Assembly (NCBI GenBank): GCA_963920635.1 | Contig: OY987300.1 | Location: forward strand, 57,247,415-57,311,414 | Length of the DNA stretch: 64,000 nt | Source: Pseudeuparius sepicola | Taxonomy: Eukaryota; Arthropoda; Insecta; Coleoptera; Anthribidae | Reading direction: 5' to 3' | Part shown: positions 1 through 9,071 of the stretch, piece by piece | Numbering within the stretch: position 1 is the stretch's first letter | Layout: each line of letters opens with the position of its first letter | Made by a program: the position numbers and the translations under genes | The notes under the pieces: generated by a model | Seen by the model: only the letters and a program-made list of their open reading frames with translations | Told to the model about the DNA's origin: nothing | The model's database searches: none

Positions 1-363
1 TGTCTAGTATATCTGGATGATGTCATTATTTTGGGAAGAACATTTGAAGATCACTTGAAGATAGTCCGAGAGGTATTCCAGAAGTTACGAGAAGCTAACC
101 TAAAACTAAGCTCAAAGAAATGCTGTTTCTTCAAGAAGGAAGTTAGATATTTGGGGCATGTAATTTCAGAGCAAGGAGTTAAAACAGACCCAGAAAAGAT
201 AGAGACAATTGAAAAATGGCCGCGACTGAAAAATAAACATGAACTAAGGAGCTTCCTGGGCCTGTGCACTTATTACAGGAGATTCGTCCTAAACTTCGCA
301 CACATAGCCAGGCCGCTGCATAGGCTCACAGAGGATGGGATCGATTATATGTGGAGATTGTGA
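1..363 (+). pseudogene. pol: gypsy pol, reverse transcriptase palm/thumb fragment
   Basis: Frame 1 reads from the first base. The RT catalytic box YLDDV is encoded at about 10-24, followed by the family's usual 'H...V...L..A.LKL...KC.F' segment, the 'YLGHVIS..GV..DP.K' stretch and 'LRSFLGL..YYRRF', all typical of Ty3/gypsy RT ending at the connection to RNase H. The frame stops at 361-363, just after the motif where the element should run on into RNase H. The continuing sequence (CEEAF..L) is present in another frame, so there is a small frameshift near 355-362, independent of the transposon inserted a few bases later. The true start lies upstream of the window; the internal ATG at 31 is not a real start. 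Confidence 0.85.
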
Positions 364-377
364 AGAAGCATTTCAGA

Positions 378-1477
378 CATTGGCGTAGCTAAGGGGGGGC
401 TGGGGGGGCTAAGCCCCCTTTGTTATAAAAATAGCCCCCCTGACAAATTTTAGCGTTTATTTTTATAATTTTTTTGACATTATAGGTTTACATTAAAAAC
501 CTTACTAAGCTGATTTAATCTTGTTGCGTGTTATTGCGTATAGTACACTGACTAAAACACTAATAATGACAAAATAAAACAAACTAAACAGTGGCAACAG
601 GGAACATTGGCAACACTGCCTTCACGCACTCACCCCGCACCCGACCCCGTCAGTCCGCCACATGCCACACTCGCAGAATTAGCATCACTCAGGGACTCCT
701 TAAAATAAGGGGACCCAGCACATAGGAAAAGTGAAGCATTGAGGGGAAGTTTGTTTTCTGTAGACTCCAAGGAGACCACATAAGTGGGCTGCTACAAGGT
801 TGTGTTTTATGTCAGTGTGTCCAACTGCCATCAGGTTTTATGGGATAAGATAGTGCCATAGATTCTAAAGGAGGCAAAAAATTTCCCATCATAATTCACA
901 ATTTCTAAGTTTTCTAACTTCCAGATACTCAGATGTGACAATTAAAGAATTTCAACTATACAATAAATTTGTTTCATTTGACAGTTGCCAATTATGTATT
1001 TGTAGACACAACATTGTCAACTCTAATTTTCAGAAATCATGGAAACCATTATTAATTTTTACTAACAATCAAAGTACCTGTTTTATTAATAGATTCTTCA
1101 ATAAAATGGCATACTTGGCATCACTGATACCATTAGAATGTGGAAAGAATAGGCCTCACTTTGGAAAGTATAATGCTGGGTCCCCTGAACTTTTTTAAAA
1201 ATCCAAAAGGTGCATTAGATTTAACATTCAAATCTGCAATTCTTTCCTCATTTAACCTTTGTTCTAGCTCTGCTAGTTTCCGAGATCCCCATAGTGGGCA
1301 TCGAGAAAAACTCACCCTGTATGTAGTAAAGTTGTGTGTATTTAAATTAATAACGTTGTGCCGATTAATAAGTAAATAAGCTCTACTATAGTTTGCGTAA
1401 GTACTTTAATTTTCTTCAGTCTCATCTCCTTCAGGGGCTTAAGCCCCCCCGGAGAAAAAAGGCTAGCTACGCCTATG
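378..1477. mobile_element. Non-autonomous hAT-like DNA transposon inserted in gypsy pol
   Basis: The ends are imperfect inverted repeats: CATTGGCGTAGCT at 378-390 against CATAGGCGTAGCT read inward from 1477. Both ends continue into G/C-run-rich sequence (CTAAGCCCCC on the left, CTTAAGCCCCCCC on the right). The element is flanked by an exact 8-bp duplication, ATTTCAGA at 370-377 and 1478-1485. An 8-bp duplication and a CA...TG end carrying GGCGTAGC is what hAT elements leave. Removing the element leaves one copy of ATTTCAGA inside the gypsy coding sequence, so it postdates the retrotransposon. About 1.1 kb with no recognisable transposase. It itself carries a later repeat (about 1133-1325). 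Confidence 0.85.
1133..1325 (-). repeat. Terminal piece of a CAGGGTG-ended repeat nested inside the hAT element
   Basis: Read on the minus strand it starts at about 1324 with TACAGGGTGAGTTTTTCTC and continues into sequence shared with 43080-43195 (same orientation): both contain GGATCTCGGAAACTAGC followed by a purine-rich stretch and AAGAATTGCAG. The 60-codon minus-strand frame across it is probably incidental. It makes this locus a three-level nest: repeat inside hAT inside gypsy. The inner boundary is not defined. Confidence 0.55.
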
Positions 1478-1478
1478 A

Positions 1479-1713
1479 TTTCAGACCTTGAAGAAAGCTT
1501 TATGTTCTTCACCGATTTTGACGTTTCCCGTTCCTGGAAAGACATTCATCCTGGATACAGATGCCAGCAACTTTGGTGTTGGAGCAGTGCTATCCCAGGA
1601 GCAGGAAAGGCAAGAAAAAGTTATTGCCTACTTCAGTAAAACTCTGTCAAAGCCAGAGAGAAACTACTGCATGACAAGAAGGGAACTGCTAGCAGTGGTC
1701 AAGGAAGGTCGTT
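1479..1713 (+). pseudogene. pol: gypsy pol, RNase H N-terminal half
   Basis: Resumes pol immediately after the hAT insertion, in the third frame. It encodes the last helix of the RT-RNase H connection (FQTLKKALC), then the RNase H core start 'FILDTDASNFGVGAVLSQ', where the first Asp of the catalytic set sits in TDAS, and 'VIAYFSKTLSKPERNY', 'TRRELLAVV' with the catalytic Glu. A frameshift near 1705-1713 ends this frame, and the protein continues in frame 1. The pattern is the standard Ty3/gypsy RNase H layout. Confidence 0.85.
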
Positions 1714-2253
1714 GAACATTTCCATAAGAATTTATATGGCCAACCTTTCCTATTAAGAACAGATCACGCATCACTAAAATGGCTATTCCAGTTCAAGAAC
1801 CCAGAAGGACAAGTGGCAAGATGGCTTCAAAGGCTGCATGAATATGATTTCAAAGTGGAACACAGCAAAGGGGACAAAAATAAGAATGCTGATGCATTGT
1901 CAAGAAGACCCTGTAATGAAGACTGTTATCACTGTAGTCGACAGGAATTAAGAGAAAACCCGGACTTAATTTTATGTAAACGAACTACTGTCCGTGGACA
2001 TGAAAATGGGGATTCGGAAGTCATCGCCAGAGAGCAAAGCGAAGATCCCATATTCGTTATAATATTTGACCTAAAATTAAGACAAAAACCCAAACCTGAA
2101 TGGAAAGATGTTTCGGACAAATCACCAGAGTTGAAGGCATACTGGGCACAATGGAACTCGTTAGTAAATAAAGATGGTGTACTAAAGAGAGTTTGGGAAA
2201 GTCCAGATGGAAAAGAAAAGCTATTTCTGATAGTACTTCCCAAGAATTATTAA
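1710..2253 (+). pseudogene. pol: gypsy pol, RNase H C-terminal half and linker
   Basis: Frame 1 encodes 'LLRTDHASLKWL' (catalytic Asp in RTDH), 'RWLQRLHEYDF.VEH..G..N..ADALSRRP', the canonical end of gypsy RNase H. About 110 residues of poorly conserved, charged linker follow and end at a stop at 2251-2253 after LIVLPKNY, just where the family continues into the zinc-binding H2C2 segment of integrase. No integrase HHCC or DDE segment is present downstream. Translation of the remnant is not expected because it lacks its own start and the upstream frame is broken. Confidence 0.8.
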
Positions 2254-2261
2254 TGAAAGTA

Positions 2262-2480
2262 AAAGGTGAAGATGAAGTGAAAAGTTAGAAAGCGATTTTG
2301 TGCGAATTTTGGAGCTTAAAGAATATTCTTGGACAGTGACAGTAATCTGACAAGTTTATTTGTGATTTTTGAAGACTAAACAATAAAGGTGGTAACCAAG
2401 GCAACTAGTTTGGACTGTGATTGTTGAGATTAAGTACAATATCGATGAGGATAAGTTTATGGACATTTTTATTTCAAACA
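2262..2480 (+). repeat. LTR-like segment (R-U5) abutting the gypsy pol fragment
   Basis: From 2266 to about 2450 this matches the reverse complement of 26390-26590 with scattered substitutions. Shared blocks include AAAGCGATTTTGTGCGAATT, GGACAGTGACAGTAATCTG, GGTAACCAAGGCAAC and TGTGATTGTTGA. The match starts close to the predicted transcription start of the 26.4-kb copy and fades out at an end that could be ...CAAACA at 2480. A head-to-head AGAATATTCT at 2320-2329 is conserved in both copies. I read it as the R-U5 part of the 3' LTR after deletion of integrase and U3. It could instead be an independent repeat shared by both loci. Confidence 0.6.
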
Positions 2481-5400
2481 AATAATAGCTACATGTACTT
2501 TACACCTTTTAGGTACCTATGTTACAATGAATTATACTCCAGAATAAGATCGCAGACTGTGAACTCCAAATCCCAGTTATAAACTAGGGAATATATTATA
2601 ACTACTTACTTACCTGATCAATCTTTGTGCAATTTTCCCTTTTATTTTCCCAGTTCCATTCTAGTACAGATATCAAATAGAAATCAACCAATCACAGTTG
2701 AGCTTTCTCCGGCGCGTGTTGACGTGTTCAACACGTGCAATTTATTCCAAAACATGCCAAATTATTTTCACCATTTAGCAGCAATTACACGTAGAAAAAA
2801 ATATAGTGTACAACTTTAGTGGGAAGACAAATTGAATATAGATAGAAATAAATAAATTTGCCTTTATCCTTGCGAGAAACTATAATATTATTATAAGGAA
2901 ATTCTTTTCTAGTTAAGCAATGTTGTTGCATTGATGTGGAGAGGGGTAGGTACCAGGGCTGCGATGATTTAAATCAAGATAAAGAATCAAAATCAATTCA
3001 TAAAATTCAAAATCAATTGATTTTTGTAAATCAAATCAAAACCAATGAACATTTTAAATATTTCTTCAATGAAAAAAACATGATAGTCGGCAATTTTAAT
3101 TACAGAAACAAAAAACAAACTTAAGCAAAGTAGTGAAAACAGTCTTTTTTATGTAAACTGACAGATATATCGTCTTCGAGACAAATTAACACAATTCAAA
3201 AACACTTTTTAAATTTCCATTTACTTGCACTTTCTATTATTTCAATTTTCCATGCGCCAATAATGTGAGAAAAATTATGCTTGCCCGTTGCGTTCCGACT
3301 TTTATACTTGGCGGTAGAAAACAGGAAGCTAAAATAATTTTCTTGCTTAGACATGCCAGTCAACCCGCAAAATCCCGATGAAAAGGACTTTTTTAAATTA
3401 TATTTTATTTTAATTTTATATTACTCAAATACATAAAATTACATAAAATTAAAATAGTTCAAAAAATTGGCATGACTCGTTGACATTAAAAATGTATACG
3501 GACAGTGCACTAAGAACACAATAAAGTTTTGCTGAACCCCTGGTACCTAGGTATAGTATTGCTATAAAGTCACTTGAAACAGCATAAAAAGCAGTGATTG
3601 GCTTCGCAGAAGGAATATAGGACACAGGCACCACGCAGTTTTTATAAGTATAGGTATCATATTCTACAGGCTCAGATAATATTTCAGTTTTAAGGTTTTT
3701 TAAGTAACGCTTAATGCATATCTAACATCGTCAAAATGTCAAAAAAGGCGCCTATAAAGGCAGGAATTTTGGGTCAAAATTTTAAAAAGAAAAAAATATA
3801 AGCAAAAAGGCAATTTTAATAATTATTTTAAGCTATCTAACTGTTTTTCTATATTACAAATTTTCAAAGTTTATCGTCTGCCGCATAATGTTTTTGTATG
3901 CAGAAAACTGGGCTCTACATCCACGGAAGTAAGTGAGGCGTACTTTAGGGAAGATATTACCTGGGGATCTGGATCTATTATTGATCCTAATTCATGGGAA
4001 AGCATGCCGTTTAGACTGTTCGAACTGTTGCATAAAATTTTAAAACCCTAATTTTTTCTTGGACTTGAAATAGTTTGCCCAATTGGATCTTTACGTTTTT
4101 AATATTTACCTTAAATCCTTCATATCATTGGTCCAAAGTGTTCTTTCTCAAAGTACTTTCGTCAGGAGCTTGTTTTTACAATATTTTTCGATGAACATTT
4201 TAAAACTAGGATTACTTAATTTATATATAGAGAGGAATATTCGATTCAACCATAAATCGACAATCTAATTTAAATTCTTGGCCTTCGCTTTTTTTCGAAT
4301 TGGCTGAAAGTGACTGCCTTATGCTTAACTGGGCCAAGTTATATTAAGTTGCACCATTTCTTTGATGAAGTGGAGTTTTACAGTGTTATTCTACAAAATA
4401 CTTTTGGTTGCCGGAAATTTAAGAAAGGAAATGAAAATAAATAAAAATATTTGATAAAGTTTAAAAAATAACTTACTGCTTTGCTACAGTGTCTGTAAAA
4501 CACACCATCACCATCGAGGGAAAACTCAGGGTATAAGGACGTATCTATGCACAAATTTTATAAGGCATTTTAAACTAATATCAAAGTCTTTCTCTAGACT
4601 TTGCTAATATATCGATATCTAAAGATATTGCACAGCGTAAAATGAAGACAACAACTGGGTACCAAAGGCGAATCAAATGGAACAAATATAAATTATCTTA
4701 GACCCCTTCCCCTTTTGCCACACTTACAATAATAAGAGATGTAGCTACCTACCTGTCCTTAATTTTCATTCTCTTACCAAGAATTGCAAATGAAATTTAA
4801 GTAGAAAAATTTTAATTCTACGACACACGAATTTACCTTAAATGACGTTGTAATCATCAGCACATTATTTCCTGTATTTATTTGCATATATTTTTTAATA
4901 TGGAGGAAATGTTGCCCAATATTTCTAAGACTTATTTAAAAGCTGCAAGCTTATTTGCTAGTAAATATAATACATCTACTTAGCTCAGATCTGAGTTATA
5001 AAGTTACTAACAACTCTCACTCACATTCCAGGTATGAATCTATTATGAGATACTCAATGATCTGCGTCAGCACTGTAGATAAACGACTCCAGTATATTTA
5101 CAACTTGTACCTAGTTGTGATATGGGACCTTGTCTGAATCAGGTTTTTCCTTGCACTCCATTGATGAAAACACCTGACATTTTCCTCCTGTGCTATGGAT
5201 TGTCTCTGAACTTTTTCACCGGTATTATGCGTAAGGAGTACTCAATCAATTTTATATAATTGCGAGTTGGTTCAACCCAATGAATAAAGTTCATTGGTTC
5301 AACCTGATATGTGTGGCCAGTAGGAGTATATATAGGACGCCTTTATAGGCCACATGTTCCTGACCGACCTCATTTGGTTATACTTCCCTTGAATAGAGTA

Positions 5401-5759
5401 GTTTCTCATTGTCCACACTTGGCAGTTTCGATGCTAATTTCCTCTCAGATATAACAACACTATAAACTATATTATATTGTTGTTGAGTTATCTGCCCTGC
5501 TTGATGTAATGGGGAAGTGTTGAGTGTTGGCCTGCCTATGGAAATAATTTCGCAGCTTAGACATCTTTAAATTGCATGTTGAGGGCTGCTAAGCCTAAGC
5601 CCCTTCCACCTATATGATAATGTTCAAAGATGTTCTTTCTTCGGCGCTTCGGGGATGATGTTTATGAGCATTTGTCAGTAATGTTCTAACTTTTCTGACT
5701 GAATAATTTTCCTCTGAAAACTTAATCTTATCCTATTGTGCATTTTTTTGTTATATATC
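2481..5759. other. AT-rich DNA without recognisable gene
   Basis: No supported coding sequence. The open frames here are 60-65 codons, as expected by chance in AT-rich DNA. Around 2958-3050 there is a low-complexity run of repeated 'aaatcaa' motifs, probably transposon-derived. Around 5265-5303 two copies of GGTTCAACC flank ATGAATAAAGTTCATTGG, a short imperfect dyad. Nothing else stands out. Confidence 0.5.
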
Positions 5760-6130
5760 TGTAGCTTGTCGTCCTACCCCTTCCGGAAACCGAGCCACCC
5801 CCGTTCAATTAGAACCTCCTTATCTGTGGAGCGGAATCACACGCCGTCCGTCATTTCGTGGGGCCTGGCTTTTTGGTTTCAACTTTATGACACCAATACT
5901 TGACGCTTATGACACCGTCCGTCCTTCTCCAACGCGTTGGCGCGCACCGCCGCGTTTTAGTTTATGTGACGGTCGTGGCATTACACACTTCCAGGAGATT
6001 TTACGAGGGGTAAATGCGCTATTACTTCAGCGCCGCTGGTTTACTGGATCTTGACGCCGCAGTGATTCCTTTACGGTTTTCCACCTGTTTGAGGATGCGG
6101 CGTTTAATTGCAGGCCATTACATTCTGGGG
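5760..6130. promoter_or_regulatory. GC-rich island, possible regulatory module
   Basis: Base composition jumps from strongly AT-rich flanks to a GC-rich, non-repetitive block (for example GGCGCGCACCGCCGCG near 5939-5954). It contains a TTTATG motif of the kind bound by Caudal or Abd-B class homeodomains. No splice-flanked open frame fits. One of about a dozen such islands in the window. Function is inferred from composition only. Confidence 0.25.
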
Positions 6131-6323
6131 CAATTTGTTTTCATTTGCATTTACAACATAGTAACTAAAACAATATTACATAACAGCTTCCGAATGAGGT
6201 TTTAGTAGCATCAATAAAATAAGGCGTTCTTCATAGATAGACGAACAAAAATGCATCACCTGCACAATGCGCATATACAGAAAAATAATCAATAAATATA
6301 GAGGGAGCAAAAGCATCAAAATG

Positions 6324-6600
6324 TACAGGGTGAGCGAAACTGGACGTCCATTGCCTATACAGTGGGAACACGAAAACTCGAAATAAAATTTCGAAAAGGG
6401 GTTCTTATAATATGGGACATACTAAGGTCCAACTATGACCGAAAATTAGCTTTTTTGACGTTTGGTCAAATGGCCATTGTGACGTCGAGTTTTGCTCCAT
6501 TGCTCACCTGTGAAAACTATGGCCAGAAATCTAAAAAATTGAGAAAAATTAGTGGTAATATTTGTGATTGGCCTAAGATCTAGTTACCCATGGAAATAAA
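6324..6600 (+). repeat. Solo terminus of a CAGGGTG-ended repeat
   Basis: Begins TGTACAGGGTGAGCGAAACTGG at about 6322 and runs into sequence with the repeated 'tttttgacgtttggtcaaatgg / ctatggccagaaatctaaaaaattg' style common to insect non-autonomous repeats with TACAGGGTG ends. The 73-codon open frame inside is not a recognised protein. No matching inverted terminus was found, so the far boundary is arbitrary. Confidence 0.4.
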
Positions 6601-7959
6601 TAATCGATTATGCACTTAAATTAGACACAGTACCTAGGCTTTAAAAATTTGTAAATAAAGTGGTTTAGTGGTGTAGGTATACCTATAGGTAGGTAATCTA
6701 GAACTGTTATTTTAAATAATAAAAATATACGAAACTCGTAGACATTCTTTTATGTTATGAAAATAATTTAAAAATACCAAATATTTTCAATTGAACGTAA
6801 CACTTAACAGCTATCCTACATACATAGCAATTATCTTAGAAATGACATTAAATGCTCAGTGAAAACTTAGTATTTACACCTAGGTACTTTTCACAACAAA
6901 CTACTACATTTTTCAACATTTAATCTTTTCAGCTTTAGCACTTCAGGTGCATATTTCATGTGTTTTCAATTTTATCATTAAAATTATTCCAGCAACGTCA
7001 TAACGCTAGCATTGCACGTTTATTTCCATTCCATAGGTAGGTAACTAGATCGTATACCTATAAGTATGCCAACCATAAATATTACCATTATGTCTTCTTA
7101 AATTTTTGTAATTATTAGAAGTGGGTGTGATACATAAAATTGAATGGGACATTTTGTTTTACAAGACATACATAATTAAACATTTTTACAAATAATTTAA
7201 TTATCGAGCCCAATATTGGGTCAAATTTTTAGAGTGATCCATACAAGAAAACTATAATAAAATTCTGTCAGTTCTCTTAAACCATTTTCATGTTAAACAT
7301 TTTTCCGTATGTCAAAAAATAAAAAAGTTAACAGCGGTTTAAAATTTTGAATTTTTTAGATTTTTCGCCGGAGATTTCGTAGGTGGCCATAGACAACAAC
7401 TTTCATTATGACAAAATAACGCCATCTGGAAGGGCTGTCGGTCTATTTCTGTCAACAAATTATATATAGTCGAGCTATTTTGAGTGAGCCAATTAATAAG
7501 CTATCATGTATATTGATATTCCAAAACCTGCTTTGACTTGGTTTTAAATGTGGAAAAACGGAGACGTCGTCACTAACTGTACTATGGTAATGGTAACTTT
7601 GGTGACTGTAGATGCAGCAATAATCGTCTTTGGCAGTAACAGAATGTCAAATTTAAGTTACCTGATAAAATTTTAAGAAAAAAGTTTGGACACTAGATGA
7701 GAAAACTACAGAGTGAGGGGCCACGTCAGGTATAGATATGGTTTTATTGAAACTATCCTGTATAGAGTTGGAACGTTGGAACTTGTTTGGTACTATTAAA
7801 AAATTTGCCTAATAAAGAGACTAACCATAATAATACGCGTTTCATTATGGTGGTACTTTGAATACTAGGTACGGGAAGTGCCCACAAAAGTTTGACAACA
7901 AACAACACAAAACTACATTACTAAAGTTCGAAAAACTCTATCGACCCTTTCTGTTTGGG
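6601..7959. other. AT-rich DNA with 'ggtaggta/acctacc' tracts
   Basis: Contains short GGTAGGTA/TACCTA tracts (6675-6705, 7036-7060) and, around 7320-7380, text similar in style to the CAGGGTG-ended repeats (runs of T with 'gaattttttagatttttcg'). No supported gene. Confidence 0.45.
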
Positions 7960-8260
7960 GTAGTCCCCCATTGTGGAAGGTCGCAAGAAAAGAGTTCCCC
8001 AACAGATATTCGCCGCAATTGTGCCGCAAGTAAAGGGAATTGGCCGGTAATGGAGTGTTTACTAGCGCACGGTGGCTCGTAATTTCGACTCATTTGTGTA
8101 GGAATGGGTCGCGTTATTATAACGGTTATGGTTATTGGCCACCTGTTTAGAGGCTTCTGCTGATGGACGAACGCCGACCGGTCGATACGGTTATTTTATG
8201 GCGCGGGAATTACGGCCACCGATCCCGCTATCATAGAAGGCCGGGGAAGACGTCGGGATC
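7960..8260. promoter_or_regulatory. GC-rich island, possible regulatory module
   Basis: GC-rich, non-repetitive block. It includes ATTTTATGGCGCGGG (8192-8206), a TTTATGGC motif typical of Caudal/posterior Hox sites, embedded in CpG-containing sequence. No gene structure visible. Confidence 0.25.
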
Positions 8261-8962
8261 GGGATTTTCAATATTGATTGGTATATGCTTTCGCATAAAA
8301 CATACATTAACTGCCCTATAGATTGATGTATTTGTGGGCTAACTACAATAACAGTGTAAAATAATGGGGTTTCCTAATATGGCATTATGCTAAACTCAAT
8401 AGTTTTTGAGATATTTCAATTTTTCTTAGTAGACAAAAAAATCTACAGAACTTTTTTAAAACTTTTCAACTAAATTACTTGCCCAACACTATGGTCTTAT
8501 GTTTGGAATGAAAAAAGTCCGGAAACATTTAGATGATAGGAAAACTTTAAATAAAACGTTGTCAAAAATATAAAAAATGAGTTTTGCATAATGCATATAG
8601 GATTAAATTTACTCCTTACCTCCTCCCCTATCACATCTCCAAAGGAATGTATCGAATTACCAATAACCTTGTATATATAAGGTCCGTTCGGAGTAGCTAC
8701 ACTGTCTACACTAAGCTACACTCCTGTTGTTGTTGTAGCGTTATTTATTCTGTTCGGCGTATTTCAGTGTTACAGTTACAAATTTTCTGTTCGGTGTGTT
8801 TTTGTGTTACACTGGATTTGCACGTAAACTGCACTTAGCTGCACCAACTCGGAAGGAAGTGTAGCAAGTGTAGCCATGTCCACAAAATGCATAAATAACA
8901 AAAAAAAAACACGAAAAATATAACATTTATAATAATAGTAATACAAAATGAAATATAATCCA
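8261..8962. other. AT-rich DNA, probable decayed transposon around 8680-8880
   Basis: Around 8680-8880 there are repeated TACACT/TGTAGC/AGCTGCA motifs between 'ggtccgttcggagtag' and 'ccaactcggaaggaagtgtag', suggesting a decayed short DNA transposon, but termini and target duplication cannot be fixed. The open frames on both strands here are not recognisable. Confidence 0.3.
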
Positions 8963-9000
8963 ATCATTGAGTAAAGAAATAAGAGCTTTTACTCAATGAT
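8963..9000. repeat. Perfect 13-bp inverted repeat (hairpin)
   Basis: ATCATTGAGTAAA at 8963-8975 is the exact reverse complement of TTTACTCAATGAT at 8988-9000, with a 12-nt loop. The right half forms the beginning of the possible exon at 8984-9071. Confidence 0.7.
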
Positions 9001-9071
9001 CTAACAGAATATGCGATTCTTCAAAGATGGAAAGGCCGTGATGAGGATGGATGGACTTTGAAGTTCTTGGT
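8984..9071 (+). CDS. Possible short coding exon of unknown gene
   Basis: One frame is open from the stop at 8979-8981 through 9071 and reads ELLLNDLTEYAILQRWKG.. then a D/E/W-rich tail ending KFL. It stops exactly at a strong splice donor (TTG|GTAAGT, intron beginning at 9072). The amino-acid composition is protein-like, unlike the Phe/Ile/Lys/Asn-rich noise elsewhere. Against it: there is no convincing upstream acceptor (an AG at 8983-8984 is poor, and part of the segment is half of a perfect hairpin), no partner exon was found, and I do not recognise the sequence. It could also be a transposon-encoded exon. Confidence 0.25.

Larger units (their letters stand above)
1..2480 (+). mobile_element. 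Degenerate Ty3/gypsy LTR retrotransposon fragment, entered mid-pol
   Basis: The window opens inside the reverse transcriptase of a Ty3/gypsy pol gene. Reading along the + strand there is the RT catalytic box and thumb (1-363), a hAT-type insertion (378-1477), RNase H (about 1479-2000), a short post-RNase H linker ending at 2253, and then directly a segment (about 2262-2480) that matches a probable LTR elsewhere in the window (26388-26774, minus). Integrase and the U3 part of the 3' LTR are missing. At least two frameshifts lie in pol apart from the insertion. The copy is dead. Clade (Mdg1/gypsy-like or other) cannot be decided from this piece. Confidence 0.85.

Noticed and set aside
3449..5137. 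Several 60-64-codon frames
   Set aside because: Length and Phe/Ile/Tyr-rich composition fit random open frames in AT-rich DNA.
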